64,000 nucleotides of DNA from Chitinophagaceae bacterium UBA1931 (GTDB lineage: Bacteria > Bacteroidota > Bacteroidia > Chitinophagales > Chitinophagaceae), in contig DDFJ01000004.1 in the NCBI GenBank assembly GCA_002337125.1, positions 2,283,889 through 2,347,888 of the forward strand, read 5' to 3'. Below the pieces are notes generated by a model. The model had not been told where the DNA came from and did not search any database. It was given only the letters and a program-made list of their open reading frames with translations. The number at the start of each line of letters is the position of its first letter. The stretch's first letter is position 1. Positions 17,586-25,711 of this stretch are shown here, piece by piece. The translations under genes were made by a program, and so were the position numbers.

Positions 17586-17822
17586 ATGAACAGTTATTTT
17601 AGCGTAAGCTCATCGACGGGTAAGTCTACGGGAGTAAGAGGTTTTGAATATGGCGCCGATTTCATAACCCTCTATTTTACAAGTGGTGCAATTTATTCTT
17701 ACACTTATGATTCATGCGGATCATCACATGTTGAAACGATGAAAAGATTGGCGGACTCACAAAGCGGACTTAATACATATGTGACAAAGAATAAGCCCCC
17801 TTTTGCATGGAAAAAAAGTTAA
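17586..17822 (+). CDS. Small KTSC-like domain protein
   Basis: The 78-residue protein begins at the ATG at 17586; the longer frame upstream is in the AT-rich leader and not protein-like. The pattern is an aromatic/hydrophobic strand set, ITLYFTSGAIYSYTY, followed by a helix and SGLNTYVTKNKPPFAWKK, resembling KTSC-domain proteins (L-V-F-x-x-G-x-x-Y-x-Y, then S-x-G-x-Y/F). Such proteins are often linked to lysyl-tRNA synthetase or phage contexts, and their function is unclear. It stands alone. Confidence 0.6.
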   Translation: MNSYFSVSSSTGKSTGVRGFEYGADFITLYFTSGAIYSYTYDSCGSSHVETMKRLADSQSGLNTYVTKNKPPFAWKKS

Positions 17823-18050
17823 AACCATTATTTACAACAATTTCATTTTATCGAAATCAATTTACAATTTATTCAGTGCCAGTTTTTCAAATCCGAACTG
17901 GTACTGTTTTTTAAAATTTGGATACCTAATCTTTAAAACACAGATATTGTATAATAACAATACTGTATCATTTTATATCTATTCTCATCGAGTGTTCCAT
18001 ATAACATCTGAACCAGCTAGTAGAAATTATTATTAATAATTCCGTCTTAA

Positions 18051-18272
18051 TTAAGGTTTATTCTTTTCAAAAAAAAGGTTGCTGATCACAAGTATAATAC
18101 CGATAAAAAAGTAGACGTAAAACTGAGCTTTGAAAATAAACGGGTCCCAATAAAACTTTCTAGAAGGAATCATTCTTACAAGCGAAATAACCAAGTTAAT
18201 TAATGCAGACAACGCTGCAGTGCCAATTGCAGTAAAAAAAGAGTATAAAAAGAATTGGCCAATAGATTTCAT
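18051..18272 (-). CDS. Small two-helix membrane protein, hypothetical
   Basis: The 73-residue product has two hydrophobic helices (about residues 5-30 and 48-68) separated by RMIPSRKFYWDP, and a basic tail (EKNKP). No family is recognised. It lies convergent to the KTSC-like gene and points away from the RiPP operon. It may be a real small membrane protein or a chance frame in AT-rich DNA. Confidence 0.4.
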   Translation of the reverse strand: MKSIGQFFLYSFFTAIGTAALSALINLVISLVRMIPSRKFYWDPFIFKAQFYVYFFIGIILVISNLFFEKNKP

Positions 18273-18531
18273 CGGCTATAAATTTACACAGTATTCAAGT
18301 GAATCTAAAAAATGATATTGCCTTGTTGCCTGTTTTGGAATTTTGGCGATTGATAGTTAACTTTTTAATTGCAGATATGATGTCGTATTAACGAAGCTTT
18401 TTTACATTATAACAACTCCTAAGTGAATCAGCAGCAACATGATACGTTGTATATACAATGGGCTTGCAACCTATTTAGGTTTGCTAACCAGAAACTTTTG
18501 CTTACAAAAGTTTATAATTTAAAATATTATT

Positions 18532-18660
18532 CATATATTAGTAGTGTAACAGAACTTTGACTCTCGCTACTGTGAACACCGGAATTACCTGCCAGCTATG
18601 TACGAGAGAAGAAATGAATTGAAGTACCGGATTCTCCAATGATTTATTTAAGCTTTTTAA
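18532..18660. repeat. Diverged direct repeat B, right flank of the adenylation operon
   Basis: Direct counterpart of 11480-11650 (CATATATTAGT, CGCTACTGTGAACACCGG, GGAATTACCTGCC, GAGAGAAG, TCTCCAAT). It lies in the 577-bp gap (18273-18849) just before the RiPP operon. The two copies frame the adenylation operon, the KTSC-like gene and the small membrane protein. A short palindrome-like AACTTTTGCTTACAAAAGTTT is close by at about 18492-18512. Confidence 0.6.
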
Positions 18661-18849
18661 ATAAAGCGAGGTGTGTATAAACGTTTGCACACGAGCGATA
18701 TAAGTTGTATTTGCGAAGGTTTGAACCTTGGAAACAATTTTATTTAATGTATTAAGAATAAAAAGAATTGCGTAAAAACCGAAAGTTTCAACAGAAGGAA
18801 AGTTTCGCATATTTATGCTTTAGCGGCAATTGTAAATAACTCTTCGAAA

Positions 18850-19926
18850 ATGGAACTTTATTGTAATCAAATCATTTTGCAACCAACCACAAAATGCAAC
18901 CTAAATTGCAAGTATTGTTATCTTCCAGATAGGCAACAAAAACAGTTTATGACAAATCAAGTAACTGAACGCCTTGCAAAGGATATTGAGTTATTTGATA
19001 GCAATGTAACATTAATTTGGCATGGTGGTGAACCGTTATTAACCGGATTGACCCGATTTAAAGAATTAATTTCACCATTATACAACCTTTATAAATCAGG
19101 TAAAATAAAGTTTGGACTACAAACAAATGGCACATTAATAACAAAAGAATGGTGTGATTTTTTTAAAGAGTATAATTTTTCAATTGGTCTAAGCATTGAC
19201 GGTGATTTAGAATTAAACAAAAATAGAGTTACTTGGTCGGACAACCCAGCTTACAATCAAATTATCAATGGCATTGATACTTTGAATCAAAACAAAGTGA
19301 GTTTCTCAGTTATTGCGGTAGTCGGTTCTCAGCACATAGGAAAAGAAAAAGAGTTTTACTCATTTTTAACACAATTAGGAACAAAATACTGTGGACTTAA
19401 TATTGAAGAAATCGAAGGGGTAAACTCATATAGTACATTTGATAAAACAACAATTTCAGAATTTTGGAAAAACCTCTTTCTTGAATGGAAAAAAAATCCC
19501 AAAATCAGAATTAGAGAATTTAGCAATGCCATTTCATGGCTTTATAAGGCAAGTAAAATTGAGAAATCTAAACTTCCCCAAAAACAAATAAACCTAATTC
19601 CAACTATTGACATTAGAGGTAATGTTTTCTTTCTTTCGCCTGAATTAGCTGGTGTTAAATCATCAAAATATAATGATTTTATCATTGGCAATATCTTAAG
19701 CGATTCACTTTCAAATATTTTAGAGAATGGGAAATCATCCATAATTTTTCATGACTATTTGAAAGGAATTGAGAAATGTTCAGAAAATTGTGGTTATTTC
19801 AGTTTTTGTGGGGGCGGACAGGCATCAAATAAATTTGCCGAACACTGTACTTTAGACATTGATGAAACTACTTATTGCATTTATCATCGAAAAGAATTAG
19901 TGAATTCACTTTTAAATTGTATATAA
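18850..19926 (+). CDS. Radical SAM/SPASM peptide maturase, probable three-residue cyclophane synthase
   Basis: The 358-residue enzyme has the radical SAM cluster motif C16-x3-C20-x2-C23 (CNLNCKYC), the GGEP segment (59-62), LQTNGT (90-95) and LSIDG (114-118). The C-terminal SPASM-type region carries Cys310, 314, 320, 333 and 343 for auxiliary Fe-S clusters, with the core FSFCGGGQASNKFAEHC. This C-terminal pattern resembles RiPP maturases of the GrrM/HaaM/cyclophane group. The precursor gene starts at the very next base after its stop codon. Predicted job: crosslink an aromatic ring to a side-chain carbon two residues on in the precursor. Chemistry is inferred from the substrate motif, not shown. 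Confidence 0.88.
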   Translation: MELYCNQIILQPTTKCNLNCKYCYLPDRQQKQFMTNQVTERLAKDIELFDSNVTLIWHGGEPLLTGLTRFKELISPLYNLYKSGKIKFGLQTNGTLITKEWCDFFKEYNFSIGLSIDGDLELNKNRVTWSDNPAYNQIINGIDTLNQNKVSFSVIAVVGSQHIGKEKEFYSFLTQLGTKYCGLNIEEIEGVNSYSTFDKTTISEFWKNLFLEWKKNPKIRIREFSNAISWLYKASKIEKSKLPQKQINLIPTIDIRGNVFFLSPELAGVKSSKYNDFIIGNILSDSLSNILENGKSSIIFHDYLKGIEKCSENCGYFSFCGGGQASNKFAEHCTLDIDETTYCIYHRKELVNSLLNCI

Positions 19927-20142
19927 ATGGAAAAACAAGAATTATTCAAACAGATTGACAACAAGGCAAGTGCAATTGAATCCCTTTTTACTGAAGTAAA
20001 AAATAATAAAGAGATTCTTCTTTATGAATCCAAATTAGCAGACTGGAATGATTGGGATAACTACGGAAAAAATGATGACCCCGAAACAGAATGGGGCAAT
20101 TGGAATGACTGGAGTAAAATTGAATTTATTCAATTTCCTTAA
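19927..20142 (+). CDS. RiPP precursor peptide with two runs of aromatic-X-X triplets
   Basis: The 71-residue peptide has a helical, charged leader (residues 1-37, MEKQELFKQIDNKASAIESL onward) and a core made of two nine-residue blocks. Block 1 (W40-K48) is WND-WDN-YGK and block 2 (W56-K64) is WGN-WND-WSK, split by NDDPETE. Each block has an aromatic residue exactly every third position and ends in Lys. This is the Omega1-X2-X3 motif processed by three-residue cyclophane-forming radical SAM enzymes, with Asn/Asp common at X3. The start ATG follows the maturase stop (TAA) directly. No protease or transporter is seen nearby, so release of the product is unexplained. Confidence 0.85.
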   Translation: MEKQELFKQIDNKASAIESLFTEVKNNKEILLYESKLADWNDWDNYGKNDDPETEWGNWNDWSKIEFIQFP

Positions 20143-20172
20143 CACCCCAATTTATATAACTCACTATTCAAT

Positions 20173-21060
20173 ATGTTTCCGTTTTTCTTTTCTCGAAAAA
20201 TAAATTTACCTCATACACGGCTCGAGTTAAACAACGGAATTGTTACCTTAAATGAACAGAGGTCATTAATTTCTACCCCACCCTATGACAAAGGTGCAGC
20301 AATTCCTAAAGACAACTTTTTTGGTATTGAACGTTTAATGCTTAAACCAATTAGCACTTATAGCAATGCTTACCTTGGAAGCAATGCGTACGTAGGTTTA
20401 TTTTGCTTTAAACAACTCTTCGAAGAATTAAATTATTTAGGAGTACATGAAGTGAAAACATATTCAGAACTTGTCGAGCTTCGACAATCAAAAGCATTTC
20501 AAGATGGAGTTACTCATATTTTAAAAGTACTCACAAGTGTATTTGAAATATTTCAAGAACTAACATTTTTGGGTGTGCATATCAAAGCGTCAGGTTCACC
20601 AACATCAACAATTAACCCTCAAACAAAAACTAGACTTGGGCTGCATATTGATAGTTGGGACAGAAAACATTTAGACAAAAGAGGAAATTGTAGAAATAGA
20701 ATTTGTTTTAATATTGGTAGTAAACCACGGTATTTGCTTTTCATAAACAAGAATATTGCCGACATAGTTGAAGAAGACATTCAGCAATCATATCTAGAGC
20801 AAGAAAATATAGTATACTTACGAAATTATATGTCTACCAACACAAACATTCAAGTAACTAGATTATTAATCCAACCTGGGGAAGCATACATTGCTCCAAC
20901 GGAAAACATGATTCATGATGGTTTTACCTTTAGCAATGTTGAACCTGACATTACATTGACTTTTTTAGGCAATATAAGAATTAAAGATACTGAGAAATGC
21001 ATCGCTTTCAAACTAGTACCACATGCCGCAAAAATTGGTATTGCAAATAGTGAAGCTTAA
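20173..21060 (+). CDS. Putative Fe(II)/2-oxoglutarate-dependent oxygenase of the RiPP operon
   Basis: The 295-residue protein has a possible facial triad: LGLHIDSWDR (His158, Asp160) and, 88 residues later, ENMIHDGFT (His248), preceded by PGEAYIAPT. Spacing and the beta-rich context fit the cupin-like 2OG oxygenase fold. Charged segments such as GNCRNRICFNIG follow the HxD. It starts 30 bp after the precursor gene. Inferred role: hydroxylation of the peptide, most simply at Asn/Asp beta-carbons or other positions of the cyclophane core. The family assignment rests on the triad only, so another metal-dependent role remains possible. Confidence 0.65.
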   Translation: MFPFFFSRKINLPHTRLELNNGIVTLNEQRSLISTPPYDKGAAIPKDNFFGIERLMLKPISTYSNAYLGSNAYVGLFCFKQLFEELNYLGVHEVKTYSELVELRQSKAFQDGVTHILKVLTSVFEIFQELTFLGVHIKASGSPTSTINPQTKTRLGLHIDSWDRKHLDKRGNCRNRICFNIGSKPRYLLFINKNIADIVEEDIQQSYLEQENIVYLRNYMSTNTNIQVTRLLIQPGEAYIAPTENMIHDGFTFSNVEPDITLTFLGNIRIKDTEKCIAFKLVPHAAKIGIANSEA

Positions 21061-21139
21061 CATTGAAGTATTCAGCAACAATAATTCTTCTGTGCTGTGG
21101 TTCCTCGCTCGATGAATAAAGCCCAGCTTTAGTTCCCCA

Positions 21140-21387
21140 CTTGCGCAAGTGTTCCGCCTGTATTTTGCGGATCACTTGATGCCTCTTAAACCCGCTCCGA
21201 TTGCATCGGAGAATTTATTAACTGAAGTACAGGTTTATTGCTACACTACATTTTATTCAGCAGCAACATTTCAACTGCCCTATACAATCGGGAAATATTG
21301 GATGGCAACAGGTGATCTTGCAGAACAGCTGCGCCAGTAAAAATTGTTAGTGTTGAATTTTTATTTAGGTTCGTGGTGACACGAACC
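21140..21387. repeat. Accessory-region intergenic module R2, ending in a perfect hairpin
   Basis: Best-preserved with R4. Landmarks: GCAAGTGTTCCGC, TATTTTGCGGATCA, TGATGCCTCTTAAACCCGCT, AACTGAAGTACAGG, GGATGGCAACAGGTGATC, CAGAACAGCTGCGCCAG, TTGTTAGTGTTGAATTT. It ends with a perfect 8-bp hairpin GGTTCGTG / CACGAACC (loop GTGA, 21368-21387) and GGCGTTGG. The 63-codon frame through it (21149-21340) recurs in R4 but is probably an accident of a conserved repeat. Confidence 0.65.
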
Positions 21388-21417
21388 AAGGCGTTGGTAC
21401 CAATACCACAAACAAAT

Positions 21418-22302
21418 ATGAGTTACGACCTATATTTTTATAAACAGAAGGGAAGCGAAATTTCGACAGAGAGAATTTCTAAATATTTAACAGACAATTT
21501 AGTTCAACCGAACGATGAAAATAATCAGTGGTTTTATGAAAATGAAGACACAGAAGTTTATTATTCCTTTGAGTTAAACGAGCCAGGCGAAGATTTTGAA
21601 CCTGATGAAGAAATTGAGCCAATAGAAAATTTTGACGATACAAATTTTTCCTTCAATCTGAATTTTATGCGACCAAGTTTTTTTGGACTTGAAGCATTTC
21701 AGTTTGTTGAACAGTTTTGTAAAGACTTAAATTTATTTGTTTTAAATCCACAAGGAGACAGCGAACAACCATACAGGCCAACGCAAAAAGAACAGTTTGA
21801 GAATTGGAATGAAACGAACTTATGGGCATGTAAAGACAACTTTAAAGAAGTGGACGGTTCTTATATGAGTGAGAATGAAACAACCCTGGTTTGGCAATAC
21901 AACTCAAACAGACAAATAATACAAGAAAGACTTGGAGAACAATACTTTGTTCCAAAAATATTCTTCTTTAAGACAAAGGAAAGTAACCAAGCATTTACAT
22001 TGACAACCTGGACAGAACATATACCTATTGTTCTGCCAACAACTGATTATATACTACTGACAAGACAATACAAGAAGTTTTTCAGAACAATAAAAGACAC
22101 TGTGCTTATTTCGAGAAATGAGTTGCTCGAAAATTTTGGCAATGAATTTGAAAACTTTGATTTTCCTAATTGCAAAATCATTCATCAAAACAAAGCAGAC
22201 ACATTAAGGGATAAATTTAATTCACTAAAAAGCGACAAACAACTTGAAACTTTTGCTGAAAGATTAGGAATGGATTTTTTATATAATGCAAAACCTGAAT
22301 AA
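21418..22302 (+). CDS. Hypothetical acidic soluble protein
   Basis: I set the start at the ATG at 21418 (MSYDLYFYKQKG) because the longer frame begins inside the R2 repeat. The 294-residue product is acidic (DEEIEPIENFDDT near residue 60) and has no signal or membrane segment. MSYDLYFY-K is a start seen in immunity-like and SMI1-type neighbourhood proteins, but I do not recognise a family. It is a single gene between modules R2 and R3. Confidence 0.6.
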   Translation: MSYDLYFYKQKGSEISTERISKYLTDNLVQPNDENNQWFYENEDTEVYYSFELNEPGEDFEPDEEIEPIENFDDTNFSFNLNFMRPSFFGLEAFQFVEQFCKDLNLFVLNPQGDSEQPYRPTQKEQFENWNETNLWACKDNFKEVDGSYMSENETTLVWQYNSNRQIIQERLGEQYFVPKIFFFKTKESNQAFTLTTWTEHIPIVLPTTDYILLTRQYKKFFRTIKDTVLISRNELLENFGNEFENFDFPNCKIIHQNKADTLRDKFNSLKSDKQLETFAERLGMDFLYNAKPE

Positions 22303-22311
22303 AACATCCCC

Positions 22312-22480
22312 CACTGGCGCAAGACTCCCGACCTGTGTAGCCCTGTTACTTATCATACTTAATCAGCAAATGAAATAAGTTGATGCTACCTTATGCATAT
22401 TACAGTATCTTAATTTCAGCGGGCGTACCTACATAACAACAGCGACTGCAAGAGTTGTTGGCGTTGGAATTTAATAGTTA
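22312..22480. repeat. Intergenic module R3
   Basis: Contains GGCGCAAGACTCCCGACCTG and TGTTACTTATCAT, also found slightly changed at about 36229-36269 (CGCAGGTCTCCCGACCTG, then CGTTACTTGTGAT). The right end has CAGCGACTGCAAGAG and TTGTTGGCGTTGGAATTTAA, related to the right end of R2, R4 and R5. Non-coding. Confidence 0.45.
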
Positions 22481-22576
22481 ACTTTATTAAAATACCAGGA
22501 GCAATTCCGGTCGGACGAATATAAAATTTCCTATCACCGGGAAACCCTGTTTATTAGTTGCACATATCAACACCTC

Positions 22577-23338
22577 ATGGCTACAGAGACAAACCATAAT
22601 TGCAGAGACGATAACAAAATAATTGCAGACATTGAAAAGTATGGATTTGCAATTATCATCCTGAATGCAACTGACTATTTGCCCTCGTTTGCATACAGCA
22701 TCGGTTTTTGGAAAAAATTTAAGCATCCTGAAATTATTTGTTTCGGCTTAACTACAAAAACACTTTGCGGACTTATCAATGATGTTGCTGGTTTGGTTAA
22801 GAACGGAGCGGTAATTGAAACAAACAGAAACTATGAAGACTTTTTTGAGAATGGTTCTGTTCAATTTATCGAAGTAGATAAAAGAAATTTAAGCGATTAT
22901 TTCGGTACAGCCATTGACATTTATGATACTGATCAATTTCCTGCACTTCAATTTGTATGGACAGACCGCAATAACAGGTTTCCGTGGGAGAACGATTTTG
23001 AAAAAGAATTTATTTACAGACAGCCTTTACTTGACAGGAATGCAGAGTTCAAATTCAGAGAAGCTAAAAATCTTGCAACGTATACAACAAAGCAATGGAT
23101 AGAGCAAAATAAACCGATTATTCATGTGATACATGATTCAGACGGAAACTGGCAATTTTTGACAGATGATGAGCCTTCAACTGAAAACATCAAAATTGTT
23201 GCCCTGGAGCAAATTATATTAAGAGATAAAACACTTAATGAAGTTTTTGACCTGGAATTTGGCGAACAGGCGGTGAGAAATTTTGCAGGCGACAAATGGA
23301 TCAGAAGCAAATTTGCATACGAAGATGAAGAAACGTAA
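22577..23338 (+). CDS. DUF4262 domain-containing protein
   Basis: The 253-residue cytoplasmic protein begins with IIADIEKYGFAIIIL and has PSFAYSIGFWKKFKHPEIICFGL, the DUF4262 signature. The domain occupies about residues 12-160. The C-terminal third (WIEQNKPIIHVIHDSDGNWQFL, split here as IHVIHDSDGNWQFL) resembles the small DUF2185-like or immunity-type extension seen in other DUF4262 proteins. Function is unknown; family members often sit near toxin-immunity genes. Single gene between module R3 and a truncated cassette start. Confidence 0.8.
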   Translation: MATETNHNCRDDNKIIADIEKYGFAIIILNATDYLPSFAYSIGFWKKFKHPEIICFGLTTKTLCGLINDVAGLVKNGAVIETNRNYEDFFENGSVQFIEVDKRNLSDYFGTAIDIYDTDQFPALQFVWTDRNNRFPWENDFEKEFIYRQPLLDRNAEFKFREAKNLATYTTKQWIEQNKPIIHVIHDSDGNWQFLTDDEPSTENIKIVALEQIILRDKTLNEVFDLEFGEQAVRNFAGDKWIRSKFAYEDEET

Positions 23339-23351
23339 CATGGCGGTTACT

Positions 23352-23410
23352 AACATTTTAACCTTTTGTCTTTATAAAAACACAGATTTAACAAGCATGA
23401 AAACACGAAC
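23352..23410 (+). pseudogene. Truncated duplicate of the leader and first codons of the lipoprotein gene at 25055
   Basis: About 55 bp here match 25011-25066 with one or two changes, including TTTAACCTTTTGTC, TTATAAAAACACAGATTTAA, CAAGC and the start codon with ATGAAAACACGA. After the sixth or so codon the match ends and no reading frame continues. It is thus the 5' stub of a second copy of the downstream lipoprotein gene, left after deletion or partial duplication. Confidence 0.65.
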
Positions 23411-23474
23411 ATTCATCATTTCAAATATGCAAGCATACGCTACAATTTTATAGTATCAGCTTTATATTCATAAT

Positions 23475-24056
23475 ATGGGACTTGACATTATTATTTGCAC
23501 AGATAACTCAGATCAAATTTATGGGGGTAACTATCATGACCCTGCATTTGACAATTTCAATAAGCATAGCCTGAGCCGGACGTTTTGTAATTTAATGTGC
23601 AGGCCAAATGTAATCAGTGGCGAAACTGAGCTGGTACAGATTGGAAGAATTACTTCAGTTGACATTTCGCCCATTTTGGCTATGGAAAGTTATGGCAGTG
23701 ACAGCGGTGAAGAACTTGCGTTTTTTCTTGAAATGGCAGAAAGCGAAGAAGAGCGCCAAAAAATTCTGGATCAGTCAAAACAAAACAGGGAAAATTTAAA
23801 AGGAAATATTGATACGGTTTTACAAACAATAAAGGCTTTGATTGAAAAGCTGTCAGTGATTGAGCATTTACCAGACCTGTTAGACGACCATGGGCTGGAT
23901 ACTCTTGATAACAACTATTATTTTTCAGACTTTACTATTGACAAAGGAGAGGGTTATATTGGAAACAACTTTGGACAGGACCTGCGAAATTTTAAACGTT
24001 TTTTGGAATTTGCCAAAGAAAGAGGTTCAACAACAACTTACTTTACTTACGGTTGA
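23475..24056 (+). CDS. Hypothetical protein, immunity-like
   Basis: The 193-residue protein starts MGLDIIICTDNSDQIYGGNY, a start shared by many small conserved proteins beside toxin systems. Then come an acidic helix with EEERQKILDQSKQNR (about residues 92-106) and a C-terminal region with GEGYIGNNFGQDL. No signal or membrane segment. Not assigned to a named family. It is bounded by the truncated lipoprotein stub and module R4. Confidence 0.6.
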   Translation: MGLDIIICTDNSDQIYGGNYHDPAFDNFNKHSLSRTFCNLMCRPNVISGETELVQIGRITSVDISPILAMESYGSDSGEELAFFLEMAESEEERQKILDQSKQNRENLKGNIDTVLQTIKALIEKLSVIEHLPDLLDDHGLDTLDNNYYFSDFTIDKGEGYIGNNFGQDLRNFKRFLEFAKERGSTTTYFTYG

Positions 24057-24097
24057 TCCAATTGCAGCATGAATAAAATTACCTTCAGTATTTCCTC

Positions 24098-24328
24098 TGG
24101 CGCAAGTGTTCCGCTGTATTTTGCGGATCACCTGATGCCTCTTAAACCCGCTCCGATTAAATCAGAGAATTTATTAACTGAAGTACAGGTTTATTGCTGC
24201 ACTACATTTTATTCAGCAACATTTCAACTGCCCGATGCAACCGGGAAATACTGGATGGCAACAGGTGATCTTGCAGAACAGCTGCGCCAGCAAGAATTGT
24301 TAGTGTTGAATTTTAATGTAGGTTCGTG
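24098..24328. repeat. Intergenic module R4
   Basis: Near-identical to R2 over about 200 bp (TATTTTGCGGATCA, TGATGCCTCTTAAACCCGCT, AACTGAAGTACAGG, GGATGGCAACAGGTGATC, CAGAACAGCTGCGCCAG). The terminal hairpin is lost here: after AGGTTCGTG the next gene begins. An 86-codon frame covers it; I read this as repeat, not gene. Confidence 0.65.
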
Positions 24329-24871
24329 ATGAAAGAAACTAATTCTCCAAAAAAGATGAATCTGAAAATTAAAAACACAAGTAATTTTTGGTTAGGTTTT
24401 TTTTTACTGATTATTTCCGTTGTTTCATTCTCCTACGTAAATCATGCAGCAAAATACAAGATAGAGAACTGCTATAAGGTAGAAGGTAGAATCAAAAATA
24501 TAACAGAATTATATAGCGAAGGAAGCATTTCACAAGATGGATGGATGATTGAATTAGATTCAATAAACTATAAAATCAGAATTACCGGCGAATACTACAA
24601 TGCACTCAACAAGGATCTCTTTAGCAAGTACGCCATAAAAAATAATAGAATTACTGTCTATATCCTTAAAGAGGAAACAGGCGGGGTTTTTCAAAAAGTT
24701 AATAGCTCTTTAGGAATAAGAGATGCTGCAGTAATCAGATATAATGAACATGAACTGTTGAGTCTTACAAACGTAAAAAGGAAAATGCAGCACCTGTTTA
24801 TACTCAATTTATCCATTGGTTTAATCGCTGCAGGTCTTGGTATTTACTTTGTTCTGAAATCATTAAAGTAA
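24329..24871 (+). CDS. Two-helix membrane protein, DUF3592-like
   Basis: The 180-residue protein has one hydrophobic helix near residues 20-40 and a second at about 152-175, with a beta-rich soluble domain between. This domain includes YKVEGRIKNITELY and DSINYKIRITGEYY, the layout of DUF3592-like membrane proteins. The ATG at 24329 directly follows the R4 repeat, so its leader comes from the repeat; a second ATG at 24356 is possible. Function is unknown. Confidence 0.55.
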   Translation: MKETNSPKKMNLKIKNTSNFWLGFFLLIISVVSFSYVNHAAKYKIENCYKVEGRIKNITELYSEGSISQDGWMIELDSINYKIRITGEYYNALNKDLFSKYAIKNNRITVYILKEETGGVFQKVNSSLGIRDAAVIRYNEHELLSLTNVKRKMQHLFILNLSIGLIAAGLGIYFVLKSLK

Positions 24872-24872
24872 A

Positions 24873-25007
24873 TCAGCAACATTTCAACTGCCAGATGCAA
24901 TCGGGAAATATTGGATGGCAACAGGTGATCTTGCAGAACAGCTGCGCCAGTAAGAATTGTTAGTGTTGAATTTTAATGTAGGTTCGTGGTGACAGGAACC
25001 AAGGCGT
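24873..25007. repeat. Intergenic module R5 (right half)
   Basis: Right part of the R2/R4 module: CAGCAACATTTCAACTGCC, GGATGGCAACAGGTGATC, CAGAACAGCTGCGCCAG, TTGTTAGTGTTGAATTTTAA, then a hairpin with one mismatch (GGTTCGTG / CAGGAACC) and AAGGCGTTGAAT. It starts at the stop of the preceding gene. Confidence 0.65.
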
Positions 25008-25054
25008 TGAATACTTTAACCTTTTGTCGTTATAAAAACACAGATTTAACAAGC

Positions 25055-25666
25055 ATGAAAACACGATCAGCCATCATTGCCCTACTGGCAATATTTTTAA
25101 GCAGCTCCTGCAACGAATCAAATTCAACCACCTCACAAACGGAACCTGTTGAAAAAAAAGAGCTGCAGGTAACCAAACCGGTTGACAGTATTGGGGAGGT
25201 ACTATTTACAATTGACTTTAAACTAAAAGCAACAGGTGAAGCATTAAAAACATACACTGATGGATTTATTCCCTGGGTAAGTGTTGACAAAGCAGCGCAG
25301 GAGCTTAAACAGCTGGTTGACGCCGATAAAATTGTGTTACCCTTTCAGAAGGTTAAACTTGTAATTGACTACCCGCTAAATATCCCTGCCAGCTTTGTGA
25401 TTAACACAAGCAAACAAGGCTTTTCAAGAAAAGACCTTGTTATCGAAATCAGTAAACGATACCACGAACTATATGCTGAGGAAGAGCGTACTGCAACAAC
25501 CAAAACAGTTGCTCCTGATAAAAGAGAAGGTCTCGAAAACAGAAATCAAACCGATGGAAAATACGGAATCTGGGGACATGATATTGCTGACCTGGATTTA
25601 AGCGAAATAGAAGTACATAAGAACCTGCTGGGTGAGATAACGTTGATCCTTGTAATTGAATCGTAA
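25055..25666 (+). CDS. Lipoprotein, unknown function
   Basis: The start is set at ATG 25055: MKTRSAIIALLAIFLSSSC is a lipoprotein signal with lipobox LSSSC (Cys19). The longer upstream frame comes from module R5. The 203-residue protein then has a Ser/Thr-rich linker, a beta-rich domain (PVDSIGEVLFTIDFKLKAT) and the C-terminal DLDLSEIEVHKNLLGEITL. No named domain is recognised. A truncated copy of its first codons lies at 23352-23410. Confidence 0.7.
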   Translation: MKTRSAIIALLAIFLSSSCNESNSTTSQTEPVEKKELQVTKPVDSIGEVLFTIDFKLKATGEALKTYTDGFIPWVSVDKAAQELKQLVDADKIVLPFQKVKLVIDYPLNIPASFVINTSKQGFSRKDLVIEISKRYHELYAEEERTATTKTVAPDKREGLENRNQTDGKYGIWGHDIADLDLSEIEVHKNLLGEITLILVIES

Positions 25667-25711
25667 ACCAATTGCAGGAAAATTCAGCTGAAAACATTTA
25701 ATTGCCAGAAA

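Noticed and set aside
21149..21340. 63-codon frame and related 86-codon frame at 24069-24329
   Set aside because: They match each other because of the R2/R4 DNA repeat. R1, R3 and R5 copies do not keep the frame, so a protein product is unlikely.
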